Assembly (NCBI GenBank): GCA_028565635.1
Contig: JAOXYB010021437.1
Span: 1 to 17,226, forward strand
Length of the DNA: 17,226 nt
From: Phoronis ovalis
Lineage: Eukaryota; Phoronida; Phoronidae
Reading direction: 5' to 3'
Part shown: positions 1 to 12,600 of the stretch, piece by piece
Layout of the letters: each line of letters opens with the position of its first letter
How positions within the stretch are numbered: the first letter of the stretch is position 1
Translations under genes and position numbers: made by a program
The notes under the pieces: generated by a model
Databases searched by the model: none
What the model was told of the DNA's origin: nothing
Seen by the model: the letters and a program-made list of their open reading frames with translations, nothing else

Positions 1-406
1 TTTTTAATAAGCATCTACTTCTCACCAGCTGTAAACTTCACTAGGGCCAGTCTCTCCAACTGGCAGCATTCTTGGCTAGGGGTACACTCTCGGAGTTGTT
101 TACAACTCACCGAATGTCTAGTTATCTCTGTATAACCTATAGTGATGTGAAATTTTGTGCGGTTTAAATTATGCTCAAAAAGTGATATGTAGTTGTTTCA
201 GCTCACAAAAACAAACATTTTGATGCCATCATGACATATTTACCAGTGCCCTTGACATGCTCGTGTAAAAGAAAAGTTTCTTGTTGCCCCCCAATGACAC
301 CAAAATCTTTGTGTGCAAGCCCAAGTTTTTTTGTTCGGTAACTGGTTAAATTTTACTATATATGTAGAAATGTTTACAAGGTCTGATTGTTGTCTTGACG
401 TTTCAG
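1..406 (+). other. 3' part of an upstream intron (no exon seen)
   Basis: This stretch precedes the first recognisable exon and ends in a good acceptor (TTTCAG at 401-406). I found no cysteine-rich EGF-like or LDL-A coding segment in any + frame, although these are expected just upstream in an LRP4 gene, so the preceding exon must lie outside the window. The open frame that crosses the acceptor from 313 has no family resemblance before 407. A 16-bp palindrome (93-108) is the only structure noticed and is probably chance. Confidence 0.7.
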
Positions 407-637
407 GTGGTGAAGTGTTCCTAATTTTTGCTAATAGAGTGGATATAAGAAAAGTTGTTCCTGACCGTTCTGAATACATTTCCATTCTAAATGGCCTTGA
501 AAATGCCATAGCACTTGACTTTCACCATGAAAAGCAGATGGTGTTTTGGTCAGATGTTACATTGGATAAAATTAAACGAGCATTTCTAAATGGGAGTGAA
601 ATTAAGGATATAGTTGATTTAGGATTGGAGAGCCCAG
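407..637 (+). CDS. LRP4: Exon 1: propeller 1, first blades
   Basis: Residues 1-77. It opens with the inner strand typical of an LRP propeller start ([10 protein letters not shown]), continues through [11 protein letters not shown] and the first YWTD-type strand (VFWSDV), and ends [14 protein letters not shown] and WSDVTLD are near-identical to vertebrate LRP4 as I know it. An N-glycosylation sequon (NGS) lies in the blade 1-2 connection. It is a phase 1-1 exon of 231 bp, so its removal would keep frame. The following intron (638-769) is the shortest in the gene and holds nothing recognisable. Confidence 0.92.
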
Positions 638-3600
638 GTTTGTATACTATTTACTGAAATACAAAGTTTACCAAGAAAGCATTTCACATAACGATATTTG
701 AATAAAACTTCAGTTATAAACTAAATTTGGACAGATTGAGATTTTCATTTGCAATTACTCTCTTAACAGGTGGCTTAGCAGTGGATTGGATTCATGACAA
801 ATTATTCTGGACTGACTCCGGGACGTCTCGTATAGAAGTAGCAAATTTGGATGGATCATTCAGAAAAGTTATTTTGTGGGAAAATTTGGAAAAACCTCGT
901 GCTATTTCGTGCCATCCAGCTAAAGGGTATGGAACTAGATGGAAACATTATTTATTAATAAAAATAGTACACATAATGCAAAATCATACACTGTATTATG
1001 TCACTGAAAGGATACTAGGTTTATTTGCTGATAATTACATGTACCTAGTATTAACAAAAACATTCTTAATGGAAAATTAGAATTTTTGATGTACTGGTAG
1101 CTAGGTTCCTGCAGTTTACTCAGTAACCATAAAAAAGTTTACATAACTGTATAAATAATGTTGCATCCAGTTATATTAAATATTTGATTAGAAGAATCAC
1201 ATAAAAGGTAATTTTGAAGAATAAAATAAATAATTTAATGCTCTTATGAATTTTTAAAATCAGCAAGCTTGATTATATTTTGTTGCTTTGTGACATACTT
1301 GAAATCCGTAACTGCTTAGTTGCTGTTTCTCCCTGGCAGCCCAGACTAAATTCTTTCACAATGTATTGCATTGCAGATTAATATTTTGGACAGATTGGGG
1401 AGAAAAATCTAGAATAGAACGCTCTACAATGGATGGCTTGAATCGTCAAGTAATTGCAAATTCATCGTTGTTTTGGCCCAACGGATTGGCTATTGATTAT
1501 GCATCGGATAAAATATACTGGGCTGATGCTAAACACCACGTTATTGAAAGTGCTAACTTGGATGGTTTGGACAGGAGGGTTGTGATAGATCAAGGTACTA
1601 CAAGGAAGATTGTACATGCAATTGTTTTAATTGTGAGCAACTCCATTTACGTGAGTTGCAAAAACTACTCAATAAGCCAGTTAACTTCGACATTTGAGAT
1701 TTTAAACATGAAAGTCTGCCAGTTTTAGATGTGAAATGTTATAAATGTTTTCAATAGTGTTTAAAAATTCTCATGTCAGGTATGAAAGCAACGTGAGCCT
1801 ATTGTGAAATTAACTTTTTCTATTTAGAATGCAAATGCACATATAACTAATAAATTGATTTCTGTGTTAGATACATGAACTATGACAACAGTGTATTGAT
1901 GTTTTAGGTTTGCACCATCCGTTTGCATTGACTTTATTTGAAGATGATGTTTACTGGACTGACTGGCATACAAAAAGCATCAATAAGGCCAACAAGTTTA
2001 CTGGCAATGACATGGAAACCATTCGTAACAGACTACTTTTCCCTATGGACATACATACACTTCATCCACAAAGACAACCAGAAGGTATTTAGCAAACCAG
2101 GAGGCTGATATACAGAGTTCTCCCCAAAAATCAAATTACCTTTGTGACAAGGGATGTATCGGATGTCGTCAAGGAACGCACAAAATGTGCGATATTTGTA
2201 TCTTACATGTATCTATTCAGTTTATAGGAACAACAACTGGTAGATTCAGTGGTTTATGCACAATTTAGTTGAAAAACTATCAATTAGCTATTCGTAACAG
2301 CTGAATAGACAAATTTAAGTTTTGCGACTTTTGTGACTTTTGAAAATTTATATCAATGAAACCTGTTGTTGTAATAATATTTTGTCTGCACATGTTTTGT
2401 TTGGGGATTACGTAAGATCAATGTTTCTGAACTAGATATAGCTATTTAAGAGGAGGTATATTTGAAAAGGTTTTGGTGGATGGGGATCATTTTAGGCAAT
2501 ATTTATTATCCAACTTCTCTCCGATCCTAATAAATCTACCAACGAATGTTGCACAGGTTGATTGAAAATTTATCAGTAATTAATTAGCAAAAGAAATCTA
2601 TTTAATATAGTGGATGACAGGTTAGCCACAGATCTCAAATGTTCATTCATTCTTCCTCATGTGGACGAGATTTGAAACTTGTTATGGGAAAGGTAATTTC
2701 TATTTCATTTTTGTACCAATACAACTCACTGCTTACTGATTTTTTATTTGCAAGGAATAAATCGCTGTGGTGACAACAATGGTGGCTGTAGTCATCTATG
2801 CCTTCCAAATATCCAGAATTACACCTGTACCTGCCCTACTGGATATAAACTACTGAGGGATACACGTACATGTGCTGGCAGTAAGATTTTGGATTTTGGC
2901 AATTTTGCTTTCAATCAAAATTTGTAAACGGAGTATTAGTATCTAGCTAATCTGTGGTTTACCAAAGTTATATTAGCGCAGAACAACAGTGCTATTTTTG
3001 CTGAAATTTTCATTACTTACTATAAATTTTTGTATGCTAATAAAATCTGTTTGAAGGGATTTGTCTATTCATGGAAATTGACTAATGAATGTGGCCTCTA
3101 TTGTGGTATGTTGCTTGGAGTACTGTTTGAATTTACTAATCACTGAAATCACGAAAAGTTAGCCTAAAATTTAAAAAAATAATTATTGACAAACTAATAA
3201 GAGGGGGTACATTAACATGTTTCTGATCTTTCAGATATTCGCGATTTTCTCATATTTGTTCGGAGAACAGATATTCGACGTATTTCATTTGATACCAGTG
3301 ATCGAACTGATGTGGTTATAGATGTGAAAGGTCTGACGGTAGCAGTAGATTTGGACTGGGACAGTGATGAGGACCAGATATACTGGAGTGATGATTCTAC
3401 GAATACTATCAGCAGAGCTAGATGGGATGGGACAGGACAAGAGGTGAACTAGCTTCTACACAGACTATACATTATCTTGTAAATATGTAAAGTCAAAAAT
3501 TGTTTTTACATAAATGACATCATAACTATCAGATACATAGTACCTTGTTGCACATAATGTTCAAATAACATATACAAACTCAAGTTGACAATTTTTATCT

Positions 3601-6600
3601 AGTGCATGGCGTAGGAAAATTGAATATAACACATGTTAACAAAAACAAGTCCAAACTGAGATGAGGTACGCAAATGCTGCAACTGTTAACAAAAATAATT
3701 TCTGCAGTACCCACTATTAGACCAAGCATACACTTATTGTTCATTTCTTTTTAATGCTTTCTGCTCAATCTGACATACCCGTATTCAACTGGTACGTACT
3801 GTGCCCTTGTATACCTGGTCTCAGCCAGAAAAGATGATGTAACAAATTAGTTATTTCAATGCCACTTTGGCATGTACTTATATACTTATGTAAAAATGTT
3901 ACTACAGAAGCAACAAAAGCAACTTGAACCCCAAATTAAAGTAAATGCTTTTAACTGTTAATCATATTTCATATTTTTTATTGTAAGGTTATTGTCAGTT
4001 CAAGCTTGGAGAGTCCAGCTGGTCTTGCAGTAGATTGGGTTACAAAGAAACTTTACTGGACTGAAGCTTTTACTGATAGAATAGAGGTCTCAAATCTTGA
4101 TGGCTCTATGAGAAGTGTGCTGATATCGGATGGTCTTGATAAACCCCGTGACATCATTGTGGAACCTGTTAGTGGGTATGTATATTGCAGGAGAAGTCAA
4201 GACCATCCTTTTAAAAGTCTACTTGTAAATGCATGTTGTATGATTAATGATAAATATATGTAATGACGCTTAGATTTTTAAGAAATCAAAAATATGCTGT
4301 TTTTTATATTTTAAAAACTGTTGGTAATAAAAGTCGAACCCAAGTATATGTTAATAAAAATATGCGTCAAATGCACATGCCATAATGAGTTAGAACAACT
4401 AGGGCACTTAGCATCTAAATGGGTAATTTCAAACAAATGGTATTAAATATAACGAGATTAGACTATATACTAACCATTGTAGAACTATACAGAAGGTGTA
4501 ACAATTTAGAACTCATTGTATTTATGTATGGTAACAGGTACATTTTCTGGACTGATTGGGGAAAACGCTCGAAAATTGAACGTGCAAGTATGGATGGTGT
4601 TGGTAGATCAGTTATCATTGGTAGCAATTTAAAGTGGCCAAACGGCCTTGCCTTTGATTATGGTACAAACAGGTTGTACTGGGTTGATGCGTCTTTTCAT
4701 AAAATTGAATATTCAACGCTGAATGGCAAGGACAGAACAGTAAGTTATAAATTCAAACCCACTATCTCCATGTAAATCAGTAGTCAAGTCATTTACAGCA
4801 GCAACAGAATAAAAAACAGCTTAAAAACAGAGCTTTTGGTCACTTCGTGACATTAATTAGTGCTCGCAACTGCAAAAAACTTCTTTTGACTCCAACAGAC
4901 TATCTGTCATTTGTTTTGAGTCATGTACAGTATGTACTAGTCTAGTTAATATCATGCTTTTGCAACTAGTACTTGTATATTACAGACTTTAATCACTAAA
5001 GACCTACCCCATCCATTTGGTTTAACTGTCCATGTTGATAGAATATATTGGACAGATTGGGATGCTAAAAGTATACAGTCTGCCAATAAAGAAACTGGTG
5101 GAGACAGACATGTTATGCGGGATGGCTTGGACAATCTTATGGATATTCACATGTTTCACAGGGAAAGGCAGAAAGGTAGCTTATGACAATATGAATCTCT
5201 GCTCATTTGATATTTGTGTTCAGCATTGCATCTTGTCTGTTGGTATCCAACATTACATTCACAGAATTAGGATGACAGAGGCAGCTGGCTGGTATTGTAC
5301 AGGGCATTCTAGTAAAACCTAGTTATTTTGTATAACTGCAAACTATTTTCCAACTGCTCTTGTTTTCTTAATTACATAAATGTTTTTGTATGCATTGAAG
5401 AAAATCTGTCAAGAAGTGAAAAATATATAGCATTTTTCTAAAGCTGAATGTTTGACTGGGAGATTCTTCTTTTGGGAAATGTTCTATTGAAAATGATCTA
5501 TGAAATGCGCGTATCCATGTACCAATAGGACACTTGACATGAGCCTTAGAATTTGTAATAATATTGTTGCTTTGGAGCTTTGATCCATCATCACCCCATT
5601 GTATTCTCATCCAAGAATTTCAATTCCACGACGATTCATCTCAGACATTTCTAACAGTCTTTTGTCAGAAATAAGAAAACAATAGAATAACCTCGACCCA
5701 CAGATATTTTACACTTTCTTGGGAACCAAAAATAAAATAAAGTTTAACATAAACTGAAACGTTGATTTCATTTGGGTCATGGTTTTTCTGTTTTTTTCGT
5801 ATTTATTACTACATTTATTTAGAATTTACATGCATTTATTACATTGTAGATCTGACCCACCGATGTTTTACTGGTTGAACTGTATCTCCATTTATTACAT
5901 TGTAGATTTGACCCACCGATGTTTTACTGGTTGAACTGTATCTCCATTTATTACATTGTAGATCTGACCCACCGATGTTTTACTGGTTGAACTGTATCTC
6001 CATTCTTTTTACTTAGTCTTTGTCTGACATATTCCCATATGTTGTCTTTTTCAGTATCCAGTCAGTGTCATATTCAAAATGGAGGCTGTAGTCATTTGTG
6101 TCTGCTGTCATCTGACACTGAAAACTACAGTTGTGCTTGCCCCACTGGTATCTTACTAGGAACTGATGGAAAAACTTGTAACCCTGGTATGTTTCATGAA
6201 AACAACAAATTGAACTTTCATGTCTTGGTGTTTTATCTGAAATTTATCTTAGGAAAACAAATTAACATTATTAATTAAGGTTAATGATTTTAGTAGAAAT
6301 TTGAAAATTTAAAATTAAACTGCTGTTATTATATTTTATATATAAACAAGAAAAATGACTTGTTGGAATTCAGCTTCAAGTTGTTGGAATTATGCTTCAA
6401 GAATCATATTTTTACTTGTATCTGTATAAAGTTACATGTATAGTGATATAATGGTATATATCTGTATAAAGTTACATGTATAGTGATATAATGGTATATA
6501 TCTGTTCAGTATTACTTATGCAGGCATGAGGAATTTTTTGTTATTTGCTCGCAAGTCAGACATCGGTATGATTTCTTTGGATGTGAGTTTTAATGCTGAT

Positions 6601-9600
6601 GTTGTCTTACCCATACCAAACCTACAGAATGCTATTGCTGTTGGAGCTGACACTAAAGACAGTAAGGAGGCATTGTTAACATGAATTCTTATTTGGATTT
6701 GCTTCTTTGATATTTGATATATTATAACCAATTGGTTGTGCACTTAATGTGTGGTTTGTGATGTCGGATTTGTATAAAAAAGTAGAGAATTAGTTGTTTT
6801 TTATTGCATAACAAGGATTTCTAATGTTATTATATAAATTTGAATTAGCTTGCAATACCCATCAACAGCATTTGTAGTACTAACTATATAAACCTGTAAC
6901 AAGAAAATGTGGTGTACCACATGGCAACTCACAAAATTATTATACCTCTTTTAAAAATTGAACCTTAAAGATCATTCTGTAACCTAAATAGAATAATTCA
7001 GTAAATCTTCACATAGTAGCTACACTGAGCAAGTTAATATTATGTGACAAAAACTAGACATTTTTGTATTAATTCCCATCCTTAGACCAATAAGATATTG
7101 AGAATCTAGATGTATGGTTGCGCTGTATTATGAAGATTTTAAATATTTGATTTTATGTTGTAATGTTCATCCTAGTGATTACAACTACATTATGTTGTGC
7201 TTGTAGGTAAACTTTACTGGGCTGACAGTGTATTTGACAAGATTCAGCGATCAAATCTGGATGGCAGTAACATTGAAGATGTAATAATAAATGGTTTAGA
7301 CACAACAGATGGTAAGGGTACAAGGCAGTATTCTTGTGGCAGATGATATTTTGGATGTTAGATAAAGTTAAAATGCAAATTTGATCAATTTTGCTCTCAG
7401 ATTGATCAAAATGATATTGTGAATTGTTTCTGAACAATGTAAAGAACCTTGAATTGTACTGTTATTGCAATGTGCAATAAAACAAATTGAACCTTACTTA
7501 GCATTGTATTCCTAATGCAATAAAATTTAATCATGTATTCAACAAGTATATAAATCTTGCATATACATAGCCAATATCAACTTAACATGCTCATGGCAAC
7601 CTGTGAAAACCGTAAATCTAATCTTGGTGCATCTAGTCTTAATTGATGGAATTTTACAGGCATAGCTATAGATTCAACTGGCAGAAAAATTTACTGGACG
7701 GACACAGGTAAAAATCGCATAGAAGTAGCGAATCTGGATGGGAGCATGAGAAAAGTGCTGGTATGGAATAATTTAGACCAACCAAGAGCAATAGCACTAC
7801 ATTATGATGCTGGGTAAGTGGGCTAGTATCTTCAAAGACAAATAATGCTATTATAATTTTTGTACACAAAGACTGATATTTGATTTATTTTGTTGCATTC
7901 TGTATTGTTATTGCACATAGCATGATGGTTGTCCATGTTTAATAGTTGGAATTACAATCTAAACATTTTCATGTGACCCCTCTGATAATTTTTATGGGTC
8001 ACCTGTAAGCTTTCAGTATCCTATTTTTCTAGATACATTTACTGGACAGACTGGGGTAGAAATCCACGTATCGAAAGAGCAGATATGGATGGTAGCAACA
8101 GGCAGACTATTATAACAGAGGGAGTGGAATGGCCCAATGGTTTGACTATAGATAGGCCAACAAATAGACTGATATGGGCTGATGCCAAAATGGAGGTACA
8201 TTGATTAGTACCTTGTACGGAGAGTGCAAATTTATTGCATTTCATGAAAAACAGTTGTTATCCTGCCCTGAAAAAAAAACAAAAATTAAATCTGTTGATA
8301 CTTGTTATAAAAAAATCAGTAAAGGAAACTCGTTACAATTACTAGGAAAACTATAGTTTGTATTTGCATTCATGTGCACATTGTGTCCCATGGCCCATTA
8401 TGTAATACATTGTACTTTGATTTTGTCTTTTGGTTTGTGATGCTGCATCCCTGTATTTAAGAGCATATTAGTGGCTAGTGGTGCAAGGTACATGTTATTC
8501 TTAGTAGACCATTTTCATGCAGCAGGTGGTATAATAAACCAGTTAACTCCAATATTTTTGCTGTTTATGAAATGTTGGATTGATCTTGCATGACTGTGAA
8601 TTGGTGGACCATTTGCATTTGTTTTGCTACTTCTTCTGAACTAATCTTTAACTTAAACAAACTAGATCATGACCAATCGTGTGCGATAATACAGAACTGT
8701 TGGTTGTTTGTACATCTGATTACATTGATGTGATATCACTAACCACAAGACAAGGTGCATACAATGATTGCAATAAGCCAGCAAATTTATGCAAACTGTA
8801 CCTTTGCATCTTTTTTTAGAAAATTGAATGTTCAGATCTTCTTGGAGGCAATCGGAAAGTGCTTGTGAGTAATGTTCCACACCCTTATGGTTTAACAGTG
8901 GCTGGTAGTTATATATACTGGACTGACTGGCAAACTAAGTCAATCAGGCGTGCTGACAAACAGACAGGAGAAGAACAGAAAATTATTCTGAAAAATCGTG
9001 AAGATCTCATGGCCATACATGCAGTACAGATTGATAATGAAGGTAAAAATGAAAACACTTGCATATGTAGCCATTATTTGAGAACTGCAGATTATTTTTA
9101 ATCTTTACAACTATCATATTCCAAAATATCCACTGTAACTAATGTTTGGTCTGCACATAAATGTTTTTGAACAAGCTATGGATGTACAGCTAATTTTAAT
9201 TTGTGATAAACTACCCTGTTCGCATGGAATTTCTTAAGCACCTCTACCATTATGAGCTGTTTTATTATTTAACAGTTTTGACTATATGTATACATGCTCC
9301 CATAATTATGATTAACTGTACAAGCAAAGTGCTTTAAATGTTGAGAGAAATTTGTTGTACCATATTTTATTACCCAACTTCTGATAGCTTGCTTACGAGG
9401 CAGCTTGTCTTTCTTTGCAGTGCAGTTCACTGATTCTAACCCTACAGAAAACAAGGTTAACACCCAGTAGTTGTAAAAATGCATGAATGATATGTTTTAT
9501 TTTTATTTAGGAGTCAATAAATGTGGGGAAAACAATGGAGGTTGTAGTCACCTTTGTTTGCCAAACCCTATAAGTTTCTCATGTGCCTGTCCTACCGGAC

Positions 9601-12600
9601 TTCTTCTAGAAGGTGATGGAAAAACTTGTTTTACAAGTAAGTTATTAAACATGTTTATTACAATTCTGCTGCAAAATAAATAAAACTTGGAAAAGCCTCA
9701 ATAAAAGTGAATGTGACTGAAATTTTATTAGTTAATAAGTGTATGAAATATTGGTACCTTGAAAGTTTTAACTTAAAATGTGAAAAGATTCTGTCCTGAT
9801 AAATTACTACACTCTTCTTGTCATACACCGAAAATTGTGGTGTAAAGAAAAAGTCATCAGATTGAGAATGTCTTTCTTTTTCCACATTACACATTACAAG
9901 ATTTTATACTTTACAAACTCTTTAATTATATTGAACAGTTTTAGTTTAATATTTGCTCTTAATATGTTAATATTCAAAGATGTGAAATTAGTGAGATTTG
10001 TACACTTCTTGAATTTATTTGTCATTAGTTGTTACTATCTATCTACTTTACAATTCATCTTGATGTGGAATACTTTATGTTTTACTAACAAAGTTGCAGC
10101 ATTTTGAATATGTATTGTTTGCTATTGCAGTACCACACAGTTATATATTATTTGCTGCACGAGGAACTATTCGAAGAATATCTCTCGACACTGAAGACTA
10201 TGTGGATGTTTCCCTACCCTTACCTGATCTGCATAATGCCATTGCTTTAGATTTTGACACAAAAGAAAATAAAATTTATTACACAGATGTGTATTTAGAT
10301 GTCATTAGGTATGTATATGTTGTAGATGGGACTGTGGTAGTTCTAGGATTAGTTGCCCCTACACTGTTCGTAGACATGAAGGCAGTTATTTGATTTTCAA
10401 GTTTGGTAAATGTTCAAAAGTAGTGAAGCCAACATAATGAATATTTGATGCATTGTTCTATGATCTGAAAAACATATTCACAGATACACATTCATGTCTG
10501 TGCACAAGATCTGTATATCATGAATGGATTTTGTAGGCAAGCAAATTTAAATGGTTCAGATATGAAAACAGTCATCAGTTCAGGTTTGACTACAGCTGAT
10601 GGTATTGCTCTTGATTGGGTAGGCAGAAACTTCTACTGGACAGACAAAGGTAGGTCAAGGGACATTATCATGTTATAGAGGTAGATCCAGATTGTCTAAT
10701 CTTTCTAAAGAATTTTGTATTCGATTTGAGGATGTTTTCCACATGATTTATAACCTGAGTTAATAATTTTAAAGTTGACTTCAGTAAAATAAACATGCTT
10801 AGTTCAGATTAGTTGATATTCTAATCCTGTAATTTCCTGTATTACTTAAAGGCTAAAAAGTTTTGACTGTATCTATTCTCTTATGTCAGATTAATTACTA
10901 TAATTTTAGGTCGTAATGTAATAGAGGTTGCTCATGTAAATGGAGAATGTAGAAAAATTCTTGTGCAAGAAGACTTAGATGAACCTAGGGCAATTGCTCT
11001 GTTTCCAAGAAAGGGGTTTATGTTCTGGACAGACTGGGGAAAAAAGCCGAAGATAGAGAGAGCTTACATGGATGGTAGTAATAGAAGAGTTATCGTTGAC
11101 ACTGACATTGGTGAGAATTTAGTGTAACATCGTATTAAAAGTGCTATGCAAGTCCAAGGCATCAATTTTATGTTGATGAGGTAGATTTCTCATAGGCATT
11201 CAAAATGTTTAATTTAAGTAATTTTGTTCTTGTGTGTGTGGGGGGGGGGTGGGGGTGTGGGTTTCCTGAAAAGTTAAAGATGGTATGAACTAAAACATTG
11301 TATTTACATCAATTTATGTGAATATAACTTTGTCATTCTGAAGCTATATATTAAAAGCCAATTACATATTTTCTAAATTTAGAGAGGCGCTAAACGATTA
11401 TGTTGCTGATAACAAATTTTATTTTGTTTTCTATAGGGTGGCCTAATGGCATAGCGGTTGATTATGGTGCAAGAAGAATTTATTGGACAGATGCCAATCA
11501 GCATAAAATTGAGACATCAGACCTAAATGGACAAAACAGAGCAAAACTTATAGATGATGCCTCTCATCCATTTGGCATAACAGTAGTAAGTATGAAAATT
11601 ATTTGACATTTTTAGTGACTCCATCTGGTAGTGTCTTGTTATATGTGCTAGTAAGTATATTTATGTCTAACAATTATTTTCATTCTCTCATCCAACTATT
11701 AAGGCTAAGCTAGACCCTCGCTACTGTTTAAATAAAAATTTTGAAATCTGCATTACATTTTTTCACACAAAATAAATGTTTTCTGATACTTTAACATTCA
11801 TGCTATGTCATGGGTATGCAATGCATGAATTTTAACTAAGGTTTTATGATACCTCATAAAAATCATAAGATACATCCTCGGCAAAATCCTGTGGATTTTA
11901 CTTCAATCTAACTATGTTTTTAAGAAGTAAACGATATTTCCATTATTTGTCATGACCAAATTGAAAATACAGTGAATAATCTTTAAATTACTAATTAATG
12001 TTTAAAAAAGGGTAATTTCTTTATTTGCTAAAAAAAATAAATTGATTATATAACCAAAATCCCTGGTGCAATTTAAACATGGTCCATAGCATATTATGGG
12101 AATATCGATTACTTCTTAAAAATATGGTTAGCACGAATTTTGATCTACTGGGTTCTCCCGTGGGATGTACCTAATGATTTTTACCTAATACCCCTCCCTA
12201 TGTGGTGAACCTATTCATGTTATATATGGTTATTTGGTAAAGGCTTTAAAGTATTTTTCTTTGTAGCACAATGAATACATTTATTGGACAGACTGGCTGA
12301 ACAAGTCCATTTCAAGAGCCAGTAAGCTTACTGGAAAGAATCGGGTTACCATTCAAAATAACATGGAAAATTTAATGGGCATACAGGTTGTTTCACCTAT
12401 GTGTCAGACAGGCAGTAACTTATGTGCAATACAGAATGGAGGTTGTACTCATTTATGCTTAGCTACTCCTGTAGGGTTCACATGTGCATGTCCTGACCAC
12501 CCAGATGAGAGAGATGAGAGGAAATGCTCTACTAGTAAGTAATACGGCAAATAAATTGAAGTCTTGTGGAAAAGAGATTTTTAAGAGGCTTTGGAAATGC

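Noticed and set aside
93-108. 16-bp near-palindrome GAGTTGTTTACAACTC
   Set aside because: Short, isolated and intronic; no link to a known site.
240-509. Minus-strand open frame of 89 codons
   Set aside because: It overlaps exon 1 in antisense and shows no domain; a shadow frame.
1327-1340. Alternative acceptor for exon 3 at CCCTGGCAG (ending 1339)
   Set aside because: Using it would add non-conserved residues with a stop-prone frame; TTGCAG at 1376 joins HPAKG directly to LIFWTDW.
5368-5610. Minus-strand open frame of 80 codons in the intron between exons 9 and 10
   Set aside because: No recognisable motif, no promoter or splice context, and of a length expected by chance in a window this size.
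7973-8002. 7-bp inverted repeat GTGACCC / GGGTCAC close to the exon 14 acceptor
   Set aside because: Short stem with a 16-base loop; not convincing as a regulatory hairpin.
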